Assembly: GCA_949316235.1 (NCBI GenBank)
Contig: OX438758.1
Span: forward strand, 19,370,694-19,434,693
Length of the DNA stretch: 64,000 nt
Direction of reading: 5' to 3'
Origin: Oegoconia quadripuncta
Lineage: Eukaryota > Arthropoda > Insecta > Lepidoptera > Autostichidae
Each line of letters begins with the position of its first letter. The first letter of the stretch is position 1. Shown here piece by piece: positions 10,100 to 20,563 of this stretch. A model generated the notes under the pieces. That model worked only from the letters and a program-made list of their open reading frames with translations, searched no databases and had not been told where the DNA came from. The position numbers and the translations under genes were made by a program.

Positions 10100-10510
10100 C
10101 ACGCAGGGCCAGTGCGGATTGGTCACGTCTGTTTCCCGTAGGGATAGGCAGAAATCATAGACTTCCACTTGCTGCAATCCTGACACACCTCTTTTGCTTC
10201 ATTCACTCTCATAAGATTGTTCATACATGCTCGTCGGTTTATTTGATCATGGTACGTTCGCCGTGGTCTTCCCCTACCAACAATACCATTCACTTCTTTC
10301 ATTTCTCTCCCCATGTCCAAACCATCTCAGCATACCTTTTTCAATCTTTGTCACTACGTCTTCATTCACACTGCTTAACTCCCTAATTGCACTATTCCTG
10401 ATTCTATTTTTCAAAGTCACCCACTCATACTTCTCAATGATCTCATTTCCACTGCATTAATTCTACTTTCATTTTTCATCTGCCAGCATTCACTCCCGGC
10501 CACTGACTGT
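10100..10510 (-). pseudogene. LINE ORF2 C-terminal fragment
   Basis: In reverse the frame reads a phrase like AGSECWQMKNES, then GRGRPRRTYHDQI, then RRACMNNLMRVNEAKEVCQD and WKSMISAYPYGK (10123-10320 is the last open part). This order is characteristic of the C-terminal tail of a lepidopteran non-LTR ORF2 after the reverse transcriptase domain. It has stops and frameshifts upstream and lacks any catalytic part. Confidence 0.7.
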
Positions 10511-11248
10511 CAGTGTTTTTAAGCCGTATTAAAATGCCACTAATGGTCACCCATCCAAGGACTGACTTGCTTGCCATTGCGTAACTTCGCTAATCCAAAA
10601 CGAATAGTGAATGCGACTACGCCACGAGTGCTAAGTAACTAAGACCTACTGTCGGTTCAAAAAGTTTGCCAATGATATGGAAGAGTCCTGCTCAGACTTG
10701 ACCGTATTTTTTAAATAAACAGTTAACCTTCCCATCAAACTACGAATCAGCAACTCATCCTCCAAGCCCGTCCCAGTGGGAGGCGCGATCGCATTCATAT
10801 CGATCTAGCATTATTAATCAATTAACAGAGCGATCAGTGCGCTCGCACACGACGAAGTGAGCAAAAACGTTATGATACAATAGTAACAGCATAAGGTGCA
10901 GCGATTTGTTTATTGGCATTTCTTTTAACAAATAAAGTGGGTGTAGCCAATGGATACTGATTTTCCAGCTTTGCATACCTACGTCACCACAGACATTTGA
11001 AATTGGGACCCTCAGTAACGACGTGTTTAAGACACACGTCCTCAACGTCTGCTGCCTAGAATGTCTCACTTGTAATGTACATTTTCAGCATCCTCCTCCT
11101 TTCCTATGTTATTCATATTGTACTCCTTACAACTTTTTTTTAAATTTTAACAAATTTTAACTGCTAAAGCCGCTGTGTTTTACTTTTCGTGACGTAGCCT
11201 ATCCTATGACACTTGGATTGTCACGACCACTCTGACGTTACCTCATTA
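10511..11248. other. Unassigned stretch with an old repeat motif
   Basis: A segment near 10595-10635 (GAATAGTGAATGCG, CGAGTGCT) recurs around 21080-21125, so both are probably one old repeat. Nothing else recognised. Confidence 0.4.
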
Positions 11249-11493
11249 ATTGACGACCGATTGGTGTAGTGGATAGTGACCCTGTCAGCGAAACCAACGG
11301 TTGCGGGTTCGAATCCCGCGACGGGTAAATGTTTGTATGATGAATATGAACATTTATTCCTGAGCCATGGATGTTTATATAAATATTTATGTATAGTTAT
11401 CCGTTATCTAGTATCCATAGCACAAGCTTTGCTTAGTTTGGGACTAGATGATTGGTGTAAGTGTCCGAAATATTTATTTATATATTTATTAAA
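11249..11493 (+). mobile_element. S2 SINE, full length
   Basis: GACGACCGATTGGTGTAGTG head, box B GGTTCGAATCCCGC, then the body with CATGGATGTTTATATAAATA and the tail ATTGGTGTAAGTGTCCGAAA ending in ATTTATTTATATATTTATT. It matches the inverted nested copy at 6816-7065 closely. Confidence 0.9.
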
Positions 11494-11734
11494 ATCCATC
11501 CATCCATTTGGGTGCTACGAGGGATTAAGTAATCCCACATAGATACGCGTGAAAACAGAACCTGTCTTCAGTCGATATAAAGCAAGCATTTATTCAGTGG
11601 CTTTATATTTTGTTACAATACTCGTATATGGCTGTGGCACTCCTTTTAAGTAACCAATATTTGTGCCAGGAGATCCCGCATTTCTATAACTGTATACTTT
11701 GTTAAATAAATCAAACATACAATCATCATCATCA
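11494..11734. other. No feature seen
   Basis: AT-rich; a short GGCTGTGGCACTCC patch. No repeat family or exon recognised. Confidence 0.4.
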
Positions 11735-11957
11735 GCCCGTATACATCCCACTACAGGGATATAGGCCTTCCCTCGAATATAAGGGAGTATGGGCCGTAGT
11801 CCACCGTTATCAAATGTTCACCGTTTAGTCGGATAAATGCACATAAGTAATTAAATTAAAATGTCATTGTTACATGGCCTGCCTGGGAATCGAACCCGGA
11901 CCTCCCGAATTCTCCCAATTCCAATCGCGCCTTAACCGCTGAGCCAGCGATGTTGTC
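11735..11957 (-). mobile_element. S3 tRNA-like repeat
   Basis: Reading in reverse: a head with TTAAGGCGCGATTGG, box B (inverse GGGAATCGAACCCGG), then a body ending near CCGTAGTGGGATGTATACGG. A second, interrupted copy is at 36826-37745. The GTAGTCCACC and CATCAGCCCG phrases are shared by both. Confidence 0.75.
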
Positions 11958-12329
11958 AACATACAATAAATTAAGTTTAATTATACGATTAAGTCACTTA
12001 AACAGTGTATGTGCGTTCGTATTCTGGTGTGCGTGCGTGGCTTCTCCTTAACAAAGTCAAATAAAAAAGGTTTGCGATCATTTAACTTTAATTAATCAAA
12101 CGCTTTTCTGTCGACAGATGTCTGTTATTTCTTAATTTATTGACCTTCTGCATTCTTATCTATATTTCTTTTAAAAAATTTGTATCGAATTTAAATTTAC
12201 ATGACGACTAAATTCGAAGTTATTGCGGTCTCTGATTTGAAAATGACTATATATATCTGTATACATTTAATAATCTACATATACTTTATCGATGTATTTA
12301 AGCACTTAAAATTTTAAAGAAAAGCAATC
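11958..12329. other. No feature seen
   Basis: AT-rich sequence without recognised signals. Confidence 0.5.
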
Positions 12330-12470
12330 AATGTGTGTTGGCAGTGATCACTTATGGCACTGACATGTGGTGTCTCACTGCGGGCGTCATAACAAAGCTC
12401 AAGATCACGCAAAGAAGTATGAAGAGGGAGATACTGGGCGTTTCACTCACTACGTATAAGATTATTGGAA
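12330..12470 (+). pseudogene. RTE-type LINE ORF2 C-terminal scrap
   Basis: The frame gives VITYGTDMWCLT, then ITKLKITQRSMKREILGVSL. This is the region after the reverse transcriptase core in RTE-type elements, where YGCETW, a QRAMER-like stretch and MLGVSL are usual. It is truncated on both sides and lies just left of the large hairpin. Confidence 0.7.
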
Positions 12471-12597
12471 GTTATACCCCGGAATACACGAATTCTTACT
12501 GGGCTATTTATGTCTTTTTTCTATTGTATTTACAATCGACAGCACGACCACCGTAACACACTACCAGTGTAAGCTAACTATGTGACGCTAAATGTAA

Positions 12598-13291
12598 ATC
12601 CCATCAAAAACAATACTTGTCAAAAAACCAAGTCTCGCAACTCAGTTGTTCTGCGGTAAAAAGTTGTGAGATCCATGTAATACCAAGTCGGTTGTTAATT
12701 TATTCAGTCCCTACTTAAGCGACTTTCTGTCTTAATACGTCCAGTCTCTAAGACCACGATCGTGGTCCATAACAATTGAAAATCAATTGTGTCTGGAATC
12801 TCCGTACTCGAAGCATTAAGTTGTTACGTAATAATTAACAGCATCTTATAGTGACGCATATCAATATTAAAATTCTTTAATGTTTTATATAAATATATCG
12901 AGACTTGGCCATCGCACTAAATAATTGAATTTACATGTGTTTTCAGGCGATTGAATTTACACGTCTTTTCAGGCGATGGCCAAGTCTCAATATATTTATA
13001 TAAAACATTAAAGAATTTTAATATTGATATGCGTCACTATAAGATGCTGTTAATTATTACGTAACAACTTAATGCTTCGAGTACGGAGATTCCAGACACA
13101 ATTGATTTTCAATTGTTATGGACCACGATCGTGGTCTTAGAGACTGGACGTATTAAGACAGAAAGTCGCTTAAGTAGGGACTGAATAAATTAACAACCGA
13201 CTTGGTATTACATGGATCTCACAACTTTTTACCGCAGAACAACTGAGTTGCGAGACTTGGTTTTTTTGACAAGTATTGTTTTTGATGGGAT
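12598..13291. repeat. 694-bp near-perfect inverted repeat (long hairpin)
   Basis: Left arm 12598-12915 (318 bp) and right arm 12973-13291 (319 bp) are reverse complements with one substitution (C/T near 12899) and one extra T in a homopolymer (about 13261-13267). The 57-bp loop (12916-12972) holds two imperfect copies of a 26-bp unit beginning ATTGAATTTACA. No flanking target duplication and no reading frame was found. A transcript crossing it would fold into a double-stranded stem of about 318 bp. Known parallels are hairpin-RNA siRNA loci and foldback elements; an assembly inversion is the other explanation. Confidence 0.93.
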
Positions 13292-13296
13292 CTCAT

Positions 13297-13545
13297 TTCT
13301 TTTTGTATTTTGTAGACAGTTCTACTTTTTTCCTTTTCGGTACCTTCTACTTATTGTATATATGTATATCTACCAGCAACGAATTTTCTTAAAGCCCTCT
13401 CTCTGACTTATGAACTTTTCTTATTTTTGTAGGTAGCCTTCCGTTTTCTCTTTTCCGGTACTACTTCTTGAGCTTCAGCTACAGTTTTTCTAAGAGCCCA
13501 CTCCCTGTCTCTATGGGTTTTTCTGGGAGGCTTTGATGTTACAAT
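13297..13545 (-). pseudogene. Basic coding-like tandem duplication
   Basis: In reverse, one unit (about 13408-13545) reads PPRKTHRDREWALRKTVAEA and then PEKRKRKATYKNKKSS with a stop. The next (13297-13407) reads VRERALRKFVAGRY, a stop, then EGTEKEKSRTVYKIQKEM. The two are imperfect copies at DNA and peptide level. Lysine/arginine-rich content recalls the DNA-binding N-terminus of transposon proteins, but I do not recognise the family. The second unit ends about 6 bp from the right hairpin arm. Confidence 0.35.
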
Positions 13546-14299
13546 TTTTGCCGTAAAATAATAAAACATCGTTACGAATAAAGCCAATATTGAAAAATTT
13601 AATTAACTGAAGACTTGGCTGTATGGGCTTAATTTTCTTTGCTGTCTTTTCTAGATTTTTTAGTTTTTCCTTGATTCATACATCAAACACTACTTATATT
13701 CCAAATTTGAAGCTTCTAGGTCTGCTAGAAGTGCCTTAGAATTTTGATGATCGGTGAGTCAGTGAGTGACAAAATTAAGAAATTTGACCCGTTATAATTC
13801 TTAAAAATACTGGTTCAAATTGAATGAAATTTTAAATATACGTGTCTTTACAATGCCTGCATAGTTACTGAAAATTTCAGTCTTCTATTTTTATCCACAA
13901 CGAAGTTACAGGGGGTCGAAAATGGTCTGAATTGCTTCGAGAAAAGGATGGTACGGCCGTGACGCTTTTTTGCTCGACTTGGTGGGGGCACGGCCGTGCC
14001 CCCAGATACTTAAACTGTTATCGGTCGTCGTGCGGCCGCTTGTACATGTATAATAATTTTATTAATTAGTATCTTTGTCGCGACGGAGAGCTGGTCAATG
14101 TAATTATTCTAATTATTATTAGGTAAAATGTCACGACCGTTATCCCAGATGGGGTGATCAGATTATTAGTGAATACAATCATTATTGATTCCTATTTCTG
14201 CTTTTTATTTACGAAAAATCTTTCCGAATCTGTTATTTTAAGGGCACTATTCCGGTTATATCCTGTTTTCTTTACTTTTAAGGTTCCTGTTTCTTAGTC
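13546..14299. repeat. Unassigned repeat-like stretch with 20-bp palindrome
   Basis: It contains GATGATCGGTGAGTCAGTGA and other phrases that look like an old interspersed element. A perfect 20-bp palindrome GGGGGCACGGCCGTGCCCCC lies at 13984-14003, with a related GTACGGCCGTGAC about 30 bp before it. No frame recognised. Confidence 0.4.
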
Positions 14300-14525
14300 A
14301 CGGACAAAGAGGGAGATGCTGGGCGTTTCACTACTTGATTGACTCTGGAATGAGGAAATAAAAAAGTCCACTGACATAGCCCAGAGGATTAGTAAATTGA
14401 AGACGAAACTGATGGGCGTTAGGGCCAGTTAATGGTGACCACGCACCGCACAGCTTATGTAGAAGGTCCTGATGATGGTCGCCGGAAGTCGCTATGGAAG
14501 TCCAAGGGGGAGGATTGAGGCTGCT
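14300..14525 (+). pseudogene. RTE-type LINE ORF2 scrap
   Basis: Translation with frame breaks gives REMLGVSL, then LWNEEIKKSTDIAQRISKLK, then VAGSRYGSP. This is the continuation of the same RTE C-terminus seen at 12330-12470. The two scraps overlap at the MLGVSL position, so they are two copies or a duplication, not one split copy. Confidence 0.65.
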
Positions 14526-15425
14526 ATGATGATGATGAGACACAAAAACTCAGATCGTTTCGAGAAGAAGTCATATAGCGATGTAGTCGAAATCGAGGCG
14601 TAATTTCGATCAAGTCTAAGCGAGATCTAGGCTTCTCAGTAGTAACCCCAGACTGTTCAGACTACGGATTTGTTAATCAAAAATATTTTAAACTCACAAT
14701 CTAACTCAATATAACAATTTAAACATGACATTAGTGTAAATTTCATTATAATTTAATTAAACTCATTTAAATTACCATAAAATTAAGGTTCACAAAATTT
14801 CATGGCGGCACACAGAACACCAGGCACGCATAAAACAGAGGGGTCTAGCGAATAGCGTACGAGGCAAATAAATCAAAACACGACCGTTTGTGAGGAGGAA
14901 GCGGTCAATCATTCCCCTTTCTTACCGGCTTTTTAGACATCTAAGTGTGGCTATGAAAAACGCGATTAAAAAAAAAGTTACACTGCGCATAAGAACACGG
15001 ATCCCTTCTTAAAACCCCGACGTGAAAAACGGTGTTGATAACGTTCTTAATTTTTAAACTATCAAATGTTTAAATTTAGAATTTTATGTCAAAATTTTTC
15101 AATTGACATTTGAATTTATAATCGGTATTTAAAAATTTTCAATGTTTACTAACATCGTTAGTAACAAAGATGGACCGTAATGTCTGGAGGATAAATTATT
15201 TATTATTATTATTAGACAAGCTGATGAAAATCAGTTCATCCGTTTTAAAGATTTTAACTTGTAGGTTGTAGGTAGTTGCTTTGTATACCTGGATAATATT
15301 ATAATTAATTATGCTCGGGGTTTTCTAAATATTTTTACGTCATAGTAGTAGGTATCAGAATGTTCCGTAGCTTCAGTTTAAATTAAACTATGAATATTAA
15401 GTACAATTTATGTCATGACGACTGA
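14526..15425. other. No feature seen
   Basis: AT-rich intergenic-type sequence. No repeat or exon identified. Confidence 0.5.
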
Positions 15426-15637
15426 TCAATATTATAAATGCGAAATTTTGGATGCTTGTTCGTTTGTTGTATGTATGATGATTGTATTTGGATGAAATTT
15501 GGTATATAGGTAGAATATACCCTGGATCGAGACATAGGATATTTTGTATCCCGATAAATTGAGTAGTTCCTGCAGGGATAAACAAATTTCCGCGATAAAG
15601 TTACTCTGCACAGGCGAAGCCGTGGGCGGAAAGCTAG
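15426..15637 (+). mobile_element. Helitron-like non-autonomous element
   Basis: It starts TC after A at 15426 with ATTATAAATGCGAAA and ends in GGCGAAGCCGTGGGCGGAAA then GCTAG followed by T. The GC-rich segment is the expected 3' hairpin. No Rep/helicase coding. The related reversed copy is at 44452. Confidence 0.7.
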
Positions 15638-16635
15638 TTAGAATATATTATACTCCAACAAAATAGGTACGAAAAAATAAAGAGGTAATAAAGACAGTAA
15701 TCGGAGCTAATGATACCTGAATTGTGTCATTTGGCCATCATACGAAGTCATACAAAAACAAAAAATACAATGACTTCTGAACCGGGGCAACACCTAGAAG
15801 GATGAGACCCAATCAAGCTCAGGGATGCAGGCGAAAGAGAAACGTCAACTTCCTAAAATGAAAATGAAAAAAGTTACAACAAGTAACTGTCCTGAAAACA
15901 AATGAAGAAATATTTCAAGTATAAGGTAGGTACAATTTAAGAGTGTCATCGCCAAACTATGTAGGTACGTAACATCTGCTGTCGAATTAGGTAGAAACCT
16001 GTGTTTCACCATTACGCTCCTCTCTCCGTAATACAGAGCTAAATATTACATAATATATGATAAGTTTAAAAAGGATAATAAGAGAAATTGAACGAACTTA
16101 AAAACTATGTTATTGTGCGCGACGCACCTCTTTGTATCTTTTAACTTTTTTATATTTTATTACCTGTGATACATTTGACACATTATTACATTGTTTTCTT
16201 GCTGTTGAGCTGCTAACTGAAGTGTCAACTACTTTTATTTCCAAAAATTCCCATAAAATACCCTTTTTTCACAGTTTAATCCACAATTCTATCCCCTATA
16301 AACGCTCGTCGTTTACAGTTACAATTAATAAAAATTGTGTACTTGTGTTATTCAAGCAAGTATACGACACGAGCAATTTGTACATAAATAAAGCGTATCA
16401 GTCCGGCTGATTTTGTGGCCCCACCCATCCCCTATACAGCGGAGCCACAAAAACAAACACACACCTTTCACAACAAAAAGTTTTTCCGCGTTATAAAGCG
16501 TCTTTAAATCTATTATAATGACATTAATGAATAAACAATAGAGTAAATATTTAAAATAATCTTGCCTTTTGACGGGCAATTTGATATGGTTCTACATCTT
16601 TCCATTCGTACATAAGGACAGTCTTTTTAACCGCC
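15638..16635. other. No feature seen
   Basis: AT-rich sequence; open frames of up to 92 codons at 16132-16579 on both strands have no family motif and overlap each other, so are treated as chance. Confidence 0.5.
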
Positions 16636-16745
16636 TTCACTCGGAAACACATGTCTGTATTCATCATACAAACATATGCCCATAGCGGGATTCGCACCCG
16701 TATACCGGATTATACAGATAGCCGAAAACACATACACAACCGGCT
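16636..16745 (-). mobile_element. S2 SINE head fragment
   Basis: Inverse of box B (GGGTGCGAATCCCGCTATGG) and the preceding head ending in an ACAACCGGCTGAAT-like start. The tail is missing. The box B is mutated. Confidence 0.65.
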
Positions 16746-17074
16746 GAATTGAGAACCTCCTTTTTGAAATCGTTTAAAAATCTCACAGGCTCTAAGGTTG
16801 TGCTTTAAGTGTCAACAATTTCTTACAAATTGGAACTCGACAACCTTCCTCATACAAGTATTCACAGGTAAATTTGCATACCGACATCACTTGGCATTTA
16901 CGAGTTTAACAAAAATTTCAATTGCTCCGCGGGTCATACGAGATGTCTGACATCCTGTGAACTAGTGCCTACTAAATTATGCCTATATCGGATAATCCGT
17001 TTGCAGGGCTACCAACAAACAAGGTTGAAATACTGCATGAGTCTTTTACCGTAAGGAAAAAAATAGAGGTAAGT
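16746..17074. other. No feature seen
   Basis: No recognised repeat or exon. Confidence 0.4.
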
Positions 17075-17225
17075 AAATTCAAAAAAGTGTTTTTTTTTCG
17101 TAAATTATAAGAATAATATTTGAAATCGTCACAACATACAATTATCACTCATTCACTAGGAGGCAGTCTCCAAAGAGAAGAACTAGCAAGAAACTCAGGG
17201 GTTGCTCTTTTTAAATGCTCTTTAA
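17075..17225 (-). mobile_element. LINE 3' end (second LINE family)
   Basis: Matches 26868-27010 and 29188-29335: ATAAGAATAATATTTGAAAT, then the AGAAGAACTAGCAAGAAACT signature and a GTTGCTCTTTTTAAA end. Only 3' UTR remains. Confidence 0.75.
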
Positions 17226-17271
17226 AGGAAGTTACAACACAAAAATTAGGTATTTTTACTGGATTAACATT

Positions 17272-17411
17272 GGTGTCGATTCGGATGTACACCAACTAAA
17301 CTAAAACGAGTTTTAAAGTAGTACTGTCTCTTTCTCCCTGGAACAATACGATGCGACGGCACCACTCCAAAACTGGTTTTAGTTTAGTTGGTGTACATCC
17401 GAATCGACACC
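17272..17411. mobile_element. 140-bp MITE
   Basis: Nearly perfect terminal inverted repeats of about 40 bp begin GGTGTCGATTCGGATGTACA. ATT flanks both sides (17269-17271 and 17412-17414), a possible 3-bp duplication. No coding capacity and no second copy seen here. Confidence 0.8.
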
Positions 17412-18804
17412 ATTGTTGAGTGAGACTCACAACACTCGCTCAGTCTCTAGGAGATGGTGACGACCCTAATGTAGACTTAGTTGCAAATCTACCGTCATTG
17501 TGCTCGTATTATAGGTCAAAGGTCAATGCATACAAATATTGATGTTTATTCATGCAAAGTATGCAAATCCCCTTTATACGCATATCTGCGATTCTAGGGT
17601 CCATTTATTAAGTGACCTTTTGCTTTGCCTTTATGCATTCGACTAATGAATTTAATACTGCGGGATATCTCATTGCACATTGTCAATGGGTATGATTATG
17701 ATACAACCGGTTTTGATTTCCAATTTTCGAAACCGAAAGTTAAGGGTCCTCCTTGAGATCAATGGTCTATTAAACTTATCAATTACATTAATACAATTTG
17801 AATTTTTTGAAATCACAAATGTGTAGGTAGGTATACAGTTGCCTTTTATAAGCTCACGAAAAGAGACGGATTAGAACCAACTCGTATTTTTCTGTGCCGG
17901 CAACCCCACGGCAAAAGCTACTACACAATAGCCTTGATAAAAAATAATTGTTTTCAATTAACTTCATATACATAATTGAATTAATTTACTTTAATTTCTC
18001 TAAATTTCCGTGCACCGAGTACCAGGCGATCATAACAGAGTAGCTGTTAAAAACGCATCAAGCATCTAGAATCGGGGCACTTAGTTTAATCACTTTTACC
18101 AAAATACTCTACCTCCTAACGAGCTCTGTACGCCTGGTCATCGCGTGTACACATTAGTAATGAATTGGCTTCGCTTTTTTATGAAATTATAGGATAGCGA
18201 TATAACCTCACATTTTATAACCTAGATTCCCCGACAAACAAAATGCCCAATCTGTGTAAAAAAAAGGATGGAACCAAACCTTTTTTTATTCACGTGGGTG
18301 TCGCATAAAGCCACTAATGTATTTATTAATGAGTCATACATATTAGCATAGCATAACACACACTGCAGCAGAGTCTTAGAGGTACTCACCTAGGTGGTGA
18401 TGGGAGGTAATCTATCGGGAAGGCACTTTATGCGCAGATAACGGATAACCTACAACCGAGGCTTAAATGCCATCGTTTCATTGCCGAGTTCATTATCAAT
18501 GATTTCCCATCAATAAATCTAGCCTCAACCTTTTGGGATCACTCCCTATTAGGAAAAAGGGCAGATGTCCAACTGATTTTTTTTAATAAAATCTGTCAGA
18601 ACGTCACATTGCCAGCCAGGCGTGTACAACCGTGACATATAGTTGCAGGTACAGTCGCGCTCATTAGCCGTTATCGTCGGACGTCGTCGCAGTCGCCGCA
18701 GGCGCACCGTACGAAATTATGCAGATGCATTAGTGCAAAGCCGGGTTCACATGGACAATCACCACTTATGATTTACCAGCCAAAAGCGTCCCATTAATAT
18801 TAAT
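17412..18804. other. No gene seen; small GC-rich patch
   Basis: AT-rich. A CpG-rich patch at about 18650-18715 (GTCGTCGCAGTCGCCGCAGG) may be regulatory. A stretch with AAGAGACGG near 17860 resembles old repeat pieces near 24290 and 38040. Confidence 0.4.
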
Positions 18805-19138
18805 AACCGCCTCCGTGGCTCAATGTAAACAACATTGGGTTTACGATTCGGAGGTCGCGAGTTCGATTCCCAGCGGGGTACATGTTTAAGTACTCGATTT
18901 GGTTGGTGGTAGGGCATTTTAAATGTCCGCCTGGCTAGCTACCACCATCATTATCTAAATCTGCGGCCAAGCAGCAATGTTAATAGCATTGTTGTGTTCC
19001 GGTTGTCAGCGATAAGATAGCCAGTCCCCCAAATGTGTTGGGGTTTCCGGGTTAGTACGCTTCCACCTTCGACCTCATCTTCACTTAATATCAGGTGTGA
19101 TTGAGGTCAAGTACCAACCGGTTGTGCATAAAAAAAAT
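18805..19138 (+). mobile_element. S1 SINE, full length
   Basis: Complete from ACCGCCTCCGTGGCTCAATG to GTTGTGCATAAAAAAA with box B GAGTTCGATTCCC slightly mutated. It is one of the best full-length copies in the window. Confidence 0.92.
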
Positions 19139-19544
19139 GTTGCGTGGTTATAATTCTTCTACAGACTTACTTCCACCCTGCTGTGCCCCAACAGCTCATT
19201 TAAGAGAGAGAGCCATATTTTGATGAGTGGACACCTGTCAGGGTTACCAAGCCACCCATGTAACCCATAGATCATTTGAAAACAACCGTCACCGCCTGTT
19301 TAACGCACTCTCCAAACCACGGAAACACTCATATAAAAATATAGTGGTCGGCCATCCGCAGACTCACCGCGCCAGGCATTACTTACCACCTTTAGTGGTA
19401 GTGTAGATTAAGAAGGATTCGGGTCGCGTTTGACCACAATCTCACAAATGTGACGATGTAGCGAGAGCACACGATCCCAGTAAATGCCTATCGTAGACTG
19501 GAAGATCCCAAGGTTGTAAGATTTGGGGAATACGAACACATGCA
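19139..19544. repeat. Mostly unassigned; old repeat motif
   Basis: A segment near 19415-19470 (TCGCGTTTGACCACAATCTC, GTGACGATGTAG) recurs at 25230-25290 and in part near 39430 and 55350, marking an old interspersed family. Confidence 0.4.
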
Positions 19545-20563
19545 CAGAGTTCGCGCAATATATCAAATGAGACCTGCAGTGTCACTTAGAGACAGATTTA
19601 AAGAAGAAAGAAGCACATTTTTGGAAATCTAATATAAAAATATAGCATCTTTTTTTTTTTTTTATATTAGAGGGCGGCAAACGAGCATGCGGGTCACCGG
19701 ATGGAAAGCAATCACCGCCGCCCATGGACACCCGCAACACCAAAAGGGTCACAGATGCGTTGCCGGCCTTTGAGGAAGGTGTCCACCCCAGAATAAGTAG
19801 GGCAGCCTGAGCGATGAGAGATTCTCCAGCACTAATAGTGCTGGTACCCTCCTGGGGTACTAACTCTTTCAATACCGCTACCATTCTGGAGAGAGACTGG
19901 AAGGTGGGCCTCCGGCGCCCTCGTTCACCGGACGAAGCGCAGTGGCAAAATGCCACTACTCAGACGTCGGTCTTCTGCGAGAGGGTGGTACTTCCCCGGT
20001 CGAGCCGGCTCATTCATGCTGCAAGCTAATAGCTTACAGCGTGGCTCTACCACTACAAGAATAGGATCATTTAGGAAAAATAGTGATAAACATGATGTCA
20101 ATATAAGAAATAAAGATAAACTTGCAGGTCACATAAGCCACCTCCGCAAAGTCAGTAATTCATTCAAAGGGTTATGTATACGCTTTTTCAATAAAGTTCC
20201 TGATGATATACAAAATCTTCCTTTCAATAAATTTAAAGAAACTATAAAACAGAAACTTATTAAGAAAGCATATGACAAAATATCAGATTATTTAGATGAT
20301 AAACATTCATGGACATAACCAGCCCGTTCGCATAACCAGGCTACTTCAAAATTAATAATGAAATATTATAATATAAAATAATAATTAATAATTTTATAAT
20401 ATGAAAACCTTTTTTTTTTAAAGAGCGACCTCTCGAGTATCTTGCTTGTTCTTCTCAGGGGAAAATTGCCTTTTGAACAAGCAGTAGCTTTAAAAATGTA
20501 AAATGTGACTATTTTAAGTGTAGCCTGTGTACCTACAAAATAAAGCATTTTTGATTTGATTCC
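19545..20563 (+). mobile_element. LINE-A copy split by a retroposon
   Basis: The left part translates to RAIYQMRPAVSLRDRFKEE-like codons, the post-polymerase region of the reverse transcriptase. After the insert the frame resumes at about 20064 with SFRKNSDKHDVNIRNKDKLA and ends ISDYLDDKHSWT with TAA at 20318. The 3' UTR and TTTTTGATTTGATT tail end near 20563. The copy is 5'-truncated and inactive. Confidence 0.88.
19650..20060 (-). mobile_element. Poly(A) retroposon inserted in LINE-A
   Basis: In reverse it ends in a poly(A) run (19650-19662) after GCCCTCTAATATAAA. It is flanked by ATAGCATC (19642-19649) and ATAGGATC (20061-20068), an 8-bp duplication with one difference. The body contains ATGGACACCCGCAACACCAA and GGTCACAGATGCGTTGCCGG, also found at 26513-26610. 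It is a widespread lepidopteran retroposon type; both strands stay open for over 100 codons, without a known domain. Confidence 0.78.

Noticed and set aside
11276..11542. 88-codon frame starting MTLSAKPTVAGSNPATG
   Set aside because: It is translated S2 SINE sequence; the same peptide could be read from the other S2 copies.
13984..14003. 20-bp perfect palindrome as a terminator or operator
   Set aside because: No T-run and no neighbouring gene; eukaryotic context makes a rho-independent terminator implausible. Kept only as a note in the surrounding feature.
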